Source: Aphanomyces cochlioides (lineage: Eukaryota; Oomycota; Saprolegniomycetes; Saprolegniales; Verrucalvaceae). From it: a stretch of DNA of 64,000 nt. A program made the position numbers and the translations under genes. The stretch is taken from the NCBI GenBank assembly GCA_019828595.1, contig JAHQRK010000021.1:930001-994000 (forward strand). The letters run 5' to 3'. Shown here one piece after another: positions 57,462-64,000 of the stretch. Every line of letters begins with the position of its first letter. The first letter of the stretch is position 1. The notes under the pieces are model-generated. The model ran no database searches. It was not told the origin of the DNA and saw only the letters and a program-made list of their open reading frames with translations.

Positions 57462-59625
57462 ATGACATTGTCGTCGTTCTTGGCGTGCTCCGACTTGGAC
57501 AAGCTCAACGCCACCTGCGCTACCGCTCTACAAGAGGCTGACTATTGCTCCGTGGCTGCTTGTGTTGAACTCGAGTCTTTGAGAGAACGCTGCGAGCGTG
57601 GAGCAACTCGTCATCAATGCTCCACCGCGGTGGCACGTCGAGCGCTGCTGCCAAGTGTGGAGAGTGCATCGTCGGATCTCTGCGCACAGTCTGTCATCGA
57701 TGCATCTCATCAGCTATGGTCATCGAAACCAACGACCGCGCAGTGTTATTTTGCGTCGGTCACGACGACCAACGTCAACTCTACTTTGATTGCGACGAAA
57801 GATTGCAAAGACCCGAATTGCCTGGCCATCTTGGTGGAGAACCAGCAGATTGCCGCTGCGTACCCGAGTCTGGACTGCAAAATCTACGATGTCGTGACCA
57901 AGCAAACGTTCACGACTGGAGATATGGCCAACTTTTGTAGTGCAACCACGACGACAGCAGTGACGACGACGACGGCCGCGCCAACCAAAGCGACAGGACC
58001 AAACGCACTTTGCTCACAAACTACAATGGATCTAAACTACCGAGTATGGTCCAACATCACGGCGGCCAAGTCGTGTTACTTTGCATCGCTTGCGGATCCC
58101 AACTTTGATTCCACTCAATTGCTCGCCACAGACTGCAAGAACGCGACTTGCTACTTCTACCTCGTGCAGAACGAAGTTGCAGCAAAGAAAAGTCCCAACA
58201 CGGATTGCCGCATCTACGATACCGCGACCAAGCAGACGTACCTGACGGGTGAGCTGGCGTCACTCTGCACGGCAACCACGACGTCGACTCCATCCAACTC
58301 GCAGGCTTCCAAGACACCGACGACGACGACAGCCCAACTCTTGACTCAGTTCACACCGTCGCCTGCTCCCACGACTGCGAGCTCCAACACTGGCACGATC
58401 ATTGGAATAGTCGCTGGTGTCGTCGCTGTCGCCCTCCTTGCTGGGCTCTTTATCTGCATGAAGAAACGAAAACAACACAAGCCAGAGTCACCACATGAAG
58501 CTGCCCCTTATCGTAGTGTTCAGGACGAGCCAAACTACTCACGGCGAAGGGCCACGACTGCAGGAACAGCTACCGCGACCAATGCCTCCAAGATCCCGAG
58601 CTCCAATGGAGCGTCGACAGTCGCAAGCTCTCAGGCATCTTCTGGGCCGCAGCCCACTGCAGCGGCTGTCGTGACGATGCGGGACCTCGAAAACGACATG
58701 GTCGAGCTGTCGCTCCACCGCATTGATATCACCAAAGTCAACTTGGTCCAGCGCATTGCTGAAGGCGCATATGGCCAAGTGTGGCTTGGAGAATACTTGG
58801 GCGATCGTGTCGCTGTGAAAAAGTTGCTGACAAACAAAGCCAGCCACGACGACATTCGTGCATTTGCTGGTGAAATCAAGATCTTGTCCAAGGACAGACC
58901 GCTCCTCCCTTGAATTGGACTCAAACGTGTCTACTTGTAGGATCGATTGCCCATTTATTGTTCATTTTGTCGGCGTGGCATGGACCAAGCCAGTGGACAT
59001 GATGCTCGTGACGGAATACATGGACCGCGGCGATCTACGCCATGTGCTCCAATCGAAACAAGATTTTCCATGGCATGCCAAGCTGCAATGCGCACTCGAT
59101 ATCGCCGAAGGGTTGGTCTACTTGCACACGATGGACTCCAAGATCGTTCACCGTGATCTCAAGTCCCGCAATATCTTGTTGGACTCGAAGAAAGGAGCCA
59201 AGATCACGGACTTTGGCATTGCTCGCGAGACGGACGACTTTGCAACACTCACGCTAAACTTGGGCACGTATCGCTGGATGGCCCCGGAAGTGCTCAAGGA
59301 CGGCCACTACTCGGAATCGGCCGATTTGTTCAGCTTTGGCGTCATCCTCTCTGAATTGGACACGGGGATCCTTCCCTACTCGGACTTGACGGCCCCCAAC
59401 GGTCGCCCGTACACAGACTTGAACCTCATGCAAGAAGTCACAGCAGGACGACTCCTGCCAACGTTTTCCCAAGAATGCCCGACATGGTTTTACAACCTCG
59501 GCCGACATTGTCTATCGATTGATCCAACCAAGCGACCCACGGCGATGCAAGTGGCGTTCATAATTCGGAACAAAATGACAAGCCAACGAGACTACGAATT
59601 GGAGCGAACCAACTATTTTGATTGA
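57462..59625 (+). CDS. ELK7: receptor kinase with three elicitin-related modules
   Basis: Two exons give 704 residues. A short Cys-rich module (CSDLDKLNATC, YCSVAAC) is followed by two tandem six-cysteine elicitin-like domains (pairs DCKDPNC and DCKNATC, each ending IYD then a Cys), separated by a Thr-rich spacer. Then come a linker, a membrane span (TIIGIVAGVVAVALLAGLFI), KKRKQHK, a Ser-rich tail, and a complete kinase (IAEGAYGQVWLG, VAVKKLL, HRDLKSRN, DFG, MAPE). The intron (58892-58940) sits exactly where the others have it, but its first bases are GG where the paralogues have GT. If real, splicing would fail or use another site. The exons are otherwise undamaged. Confidence 0.85.
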
Positions 59626-59841
59626 TTTGTCATGTGCTCTTTCGTGTTCTCCATGCGACGATGTTTGCGTGACAAGAAGTTTCGATGGAGAACAGCGCTT
59701 TGGTTGTACACTGTACTTGGACCGACACTGCGTCGTCTCTGGAGCTTCCTAAGAAAATATTTTTACACCTTGTAACGCAGAAACCAATGTGGAATCCAAG
59801 AGGACAGGGCATGAAAGGCGATCCTTTGAGCTTGTTTCTTG

Positions 59842-62270
59842 ACCTTCCACGGGCGTGACAGAGTCGATTTCATTGTCGCTTTCGATCAATTTGGATGAGG
59901 ACATTTGAAATGGTGAGAATTTCAATCAGCGTGGTTGTTACCTCCAATGCTTAGTCGAATATGTCATGACCACGTTTCCTCTCCCCGCAACAGTTTGGGG
60001 TCAAGTGATTCGATACTTGGACGGATCGAAGCGCGCCCTTCGTACTAGTTAGTCGCTGATGAAGATTTCAGACTTCCGCCAACTCAAATCGGGGAGCAAC
60101 ATGACCATGCCAAAGGATTGCATGGTTGATATTAGCCAATGTCGACAAACTGAAATACAATTCAAGGCTGAAATCCCGCTGACCCATCACGTACGATGCT
60201 GAACGTGCCGAGGTTTCAACAAGATCTGGGCACTGTCCGCGCACTCTTTGTGAAAACGAAAGCACTACATGGGAAATGGCTGCAATACTTTTCAATTTTC
60301 AGTGTTTCTTCGGTTGCAATCAATATGTCAACTCTGTCGCAGTCAAAGTTGATCTATTATAATAATAGGATCGAATCTTCTCAAACAGCAGCGTGGACAA
60401 AACGTTGAGCCTGTCTGTGAATATGTGATTCGTATGGATAGGTTGAGTGGACGAATCCTTGAGCCTGTCTGTGAACTTCACAGCCCCAAGCACGAAATCC
60501 GCACGGTGGTTTGCCGAGGATAACGGACAAAATCAAGTTACAATAATCTATCACAAAACATTTCAACCCATCGACCGAAAGTCAGCACTGCGTTAATTGA
60601 AGAGAGAGTCGACGACACTGTGTTCCTCTCAAAGAAACACTTTCTGAGATTTCAAAGAGTTGGCTGGATGAACCATCGAGTGCCACTGATGAGTCAAGAC
60701 TAGCAACGGTTCGTCCTTCTCGGTGCTCAAATAACATTCGCAAGATATTCACTGGATCCTTTCGACCGAGATGGACGAGATCTCGACAGCTATTACAGCG
60801 ACTTTGCTTCTACTGGTTGAACAGACCCACCACTGAATGATCCACGCCACTCGATCGCTTAGGTCCAACCATGTACAGGACAAACGAACACATAAGTCAT
60901 CATGGACTCAAGAAAGAGCTTCCAGCTTTAGCCTGCAAGCTTGGTCCGAATGAGAAATGCCACTTGCGTCACCGTGGGTCGTTTTTTCCTTTCACGGACG
61001 CAACAGAGTCAATTTCATTGTCGCTTCCGATCAACTTGGATGAAGGCATTTGATTTGGTGAGAATTTTAATCGACGTGATGCAGAGTTGAAGATGTCATG
61101 ACCACGTTTTCCCCCGCAACCGTTTCGAGTCGAGTGGTTTGATGATACTCGGACAGAATAAAGCATGCCCTTCATACGTGTCCCTTCGTGCTTGGCAGTC
61201 GCTGATGAGAATTTCAGACTACTGCCAACTCGAGCCGGGGGGGGCATCCTGACGATACCAAAGGATTGTATGGTTTCATTCGGAGTATTTGGACGTTGCT
61301 TGGTGTGATTATCTCGCAGCGGTCATGAATTTGAATACTGTAACTGCATGGATGATGTGAAAGCCCTTACGGTATACCGTAGTGGATGAGGCAAAAAAGT
61401 TTTCTCGAGTCTGTTTGACTCCAATTAATTTCTAGTTTAAGGGATCCATCGCTCACAAACTCATGATGGGTGTAAACATGCTCAAATTTGGCTCTTTTCC
61501 TTGATGTTTCGTCAAGAAGGAACATCAAAGATCAATACGCCATGGCATCAAACGTCCAGGATCTCATTCAATGCACTTCGACAATATTAATTGGCAAAAG
61601 CCTCAGCTGGTGCCCTTGCTGCCGGAAGAAGAGGGCGAATCCAAGCATGATCTTTTTCGGTTGGATTTGATTTAAAAGTACTGTACAGTACTGTAGAACT
61701 GGTGAAGCCGTCCGAAACCTGATAGACTTGTCGCCAACAAACCAGCAAACTTTTTTACCGTCCTTGCTCTTTGTTCATACAACCTCCATTTCATATTGAT
61801 TACTACTGCAGTAACAATCCATATTGGAAATCGGAACGAATCTCCCTCAAAGAGCAGCGTCGATTACACTTTGATTCGTACGCAGAGGTCGAGCGAACGA
61901 ATCCTCGGGCCTGTCTCTGTGATTATTGAAGACCAAAATTTCGTCCATGAAGAATCAAGCCCCAAGGACTCAACTTTCGCTGTGTTCGTCGTATGTAACG
62001 GACAATATCAAATTGCAAAAATCTATCCCAAAGCACTTCAACCCATCGACTTAAAGTTAGCACTCCGTTAATGGAAGAGAGAGTTCATGACACTGTTTGC
62101 CTCCCGCAGAAACATTTTTTGAGACTTGAAAGAGTTGGCTGGACGAACCATCGCGTGCCACCGTGGAATGAAGGCTGGCGTCGCGTCTTTTTTCTACATT
62201 CGCAAGAAATTCACAAGATCCTTTCGATCGAGATGGATGAGCTCTCGACAGATTCTGCTTTGATTTCGGT
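59842..62270. repeat. Old tandem duplication of noncoding sequence
   Basis: 59842-60810 and 60985-62270 share colinear blocks: gatcaattTggatgaggacatttg-type near 59885/61030, the ccaaaggattg block near 60110/61258, gcctgtctgtga near 60461/61909, ttcaacccatcgac near 60563/62037, and gagttggctggatgaacc near 60656/62128. The copies are clearly diverged with indels. No protein frame is conserved between them, so this is not a hidden gene pair. Confidence 0.7.
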
Positions 62271-62559
62271 TGTCCCTGACGATTTAGCTTGCAGTATACG
62301 CTAGAGTGCATATCCTTGTCAACGAAGACAAACGTAGCTCCACGCAGCCCAAACACACACCATGGCCTTTGTAGCCTCCTCCAAGGAAAAACCTGCCCCG
62401 CTGTGCCACCAACGCCAGTCATAAATCATCCAACTCGCATTGCAGTGTCGTACGAGCATCACTTCCAAACTCCACATTGTGACGAACTCTGGGGTGAGTT
62501 TGCCCAACGCTGTTCCAAAGGCATAGTCACGAACAAACGATAACGCCGGCGGCTTTGTC

Positions 62560-63620
62560 TCGCTGAATATGCGAAGCAGGTTGTCAAGGCAAAGACTCAT
62601 GCTCGGTGGCTGCATGTGTTGATGTGGAAATGTGGAACGAGTGGTGTGACCCTGACCAATCCATGCAAACGTGAGAGTCGCCGCGCTATTCGATTCAGTC
62701 ACTCCACGGCGTCGCCCCCAAGCTCACGTTGATGCATGGCACCAGGATGGGCGCCTGATCCAGTCAACTCGCAGCGCTACTTCACGATGCTTACATCAGT
62801 AAACTTCAATTCGACCGCTGTCGCAACGAAGGACTGCACCAAGACCAGCTGCTTGTCAGTGTTGCAAGAGTTCCGAACTGCAGAAGAGACGACACCGACA
62901 CTGCCGTGGCAACTGCGCTACCGACATCGTCATTCGCCAATACCACGGCACCGAGAAAAGTACTGGTGACGACTCCTGGACCGACGAAAGCCTCAGGACC
63001 AACCACGTTGTGTTCCCAAGCTGTGATCGACGCTTCGTACCGAGTGTTCTCCAACCAGACGGACACAAAATCGTATTCCTTTGCATCAGTCGTCGATCCC
63101 AACTTTGATTCGCGTCAAGTCATAGCCAAAGATTGCAAAGTCACAACGTGCTACTGCTACCTCCAGCAGAACAAAGTGGCGACGCCCAACACAGATTGGT
63201 TCATTTACTATCTTGCTAGAACGAAAGCAGCCCAAGCAAGGGCCGTTTGTCCAAACTGTTCCTTCCCCTAGCGTTCAGGAACCAACATCTCGAGCAAGCC
63301 CTCGTCCAAGAGCTCCGACTGGAACTTCGACTGCCTCCAAGGTCCAGACTGGGGTCCCTACTAGAGCAAGCTCTGGATAGCAATAGACGTCGACCTTATT
63401 GCCTCAATGCGGAATCTTGAAAATGACTTGGCTGAGCTGTCGCTTTACCCCATTGAAATCACCAAAGTCAATCTGGTTCAGCGGATCGAATTAGGCGCTT
63501 ATGGCCAAGTGTGGCTCGGCGAAGCTTAGCGGTTGGTGGTCTTTGAATCGATATGAAGAAACGCAAAGCACAAAAGCAAGGCCCCACCGAGGCTGCTCCT
63601 TATGCAAGCGCTCCAACCTC
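62560..63620 (+). pseudogene. ELK8: scrambled elicitin-like receptor kinase remnant
   Basis: Pieces in order: the first Cys module (SCSVAACVDVEMWNEWC, near 62600, then stops); half an elicitin-like domain (FNSTAVATKDCTKTSCLSVLQ, 62790-62870); a Thr/Pro spacer; a second elicitin-like domain with two cysteines lost (LCSQAVIDASYRVFSNQ, DCKVTTC, 63010-63200); the region before the kinase and the glycine loop (LVQRIELGAYGQVWLGE) ending in a stop at about 63530. A piece of juxtamembrane tail (MKKRKAQKQGPTEAAPY, about 63552) lies after the glycine loop, out of order. The rest of the kinase is absent. Confidence 0.8.
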
Positions 63621-64000
63621 TCCAGACGGAAGGACAACTGCAAGGTATACCGCCACGAGGCAGAGCTTGGGAAATGTATATTGTCTTGCCAGAATTCGCC
63701 GCAAGCAAATATGACAGTCTGACATGATATGGTCTTCAGATTCCAATTGTAGTCGAAGATCCCCTTGTAAGACCAGAGTCACAAAATGCCACAATCCTTC
63801 AAGTCCCATCTTCCATCGTCGTCGACTCCTCAGTGTGCTCGTATTGCCTCAATGAGCTACGAAGTGTTCTTCTGCTCAGCTTCGCCACTTTAGCTTCATG
63901 AGGGGCCAAGCAAGTCATGACGAAGAGAGTAGAATCGAATAGCAGTTTGCAATGGATGCCAGCCATTCGAGTTTCATATCTCGATTGTGATTGACAATCA
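63621..64000. other. Right edge, nothing recognised
   Basis: No kinase continuation of ELK8 and no other gene signal is seen up to the window end. Confidence 0.4.

Noticed and set aside
1..64000. tRNA, rRNA, CRISPR array, bacterial operon, telomere repeat
   Set aside because: None seen; gene structure is eukaryotic throughout.

Overview
The window is nuclear DNA of an oomycete, most likely a saprolegnialean such as Aphanomyces. That assignment is an inference. It rests on many 39-50 nt GT-AG introns, TKL-type receptor kinases carrying six-cysteine elicitin-like ectodomains, a GH16 Kre6/Skn1-type glucan enzyme, and a mix of Ty3/Gypsy, Merlin, PIF/Harbinger and hAT elements. There are no operons, CRISPR arrays, rRNA genes or tRNA genes.

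Layout. (1) 1-4766, minus: calpain-type cysteine protease with a zinc-finger segment and EF-hands, running off the left edge. (2) 6584-14811: a 3.75 kb near-perfect inverted duplication around a 731 bp spacer. Each arm holds two convergent Sec14/CRAL-TRIO plus GOLD-like genes. The flanks of the two arms are direct repeats of each other, so one cassette sits in opposite orientations in two tandem copies of the same site. The spacer also holds a copied 5' end of the calpain gene. (3) 15699-30839: a nested transposon stack. A TA-flanked MITE was split by a 14.5 kb Ty3/Gypsy element (4-bp TSD). Its 5' LTR was then hit by a Merlin/IS1595-type transposon and by an element with 8-bp TSDs that itself holds a possible small MITE. 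The 3' LTR preserves both empty sites. The Gypsy element has a second RNase H domain and, between pol and the 3' LTR, antisense genes with a shared cysteine motif. (4) 30901-31654: PIF/Harbinger deletion derivative. (5) 31815-39188: secreted multicopper oxidase, Kre6/Skn1-type GH16 protein, and an intact-looking hAT-type protein with two BED fingers. (6) 39470-63620: a family of eight elicitin-like receptor kinases, here called ELK1-8 (five with an open frame, three broken), interspersed with a Merlin relic, a PIF/Harbinger element and MITEs.

How the parts relate. The ELK genes share one plan: six-cysteine elicitin-like ectodomain(s), low-complexity linker, single membrane span, juxtamembrane tail, TKL kinase. 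All have one short intron at the same kinase position. ELK5 and ELK6 form a second large palindrome in which membrane span and kinase are the same 1.3 kb but the ectodomains differ. This suggests ectodomain exchange on a constant signalling module. Elicitins are known sterol/lipid binders, so a lipid-sensing role for the ELK cluster is a testable inference. The multicopper oxidase and the GH16 protein are secretory or cell-surface enzymes.
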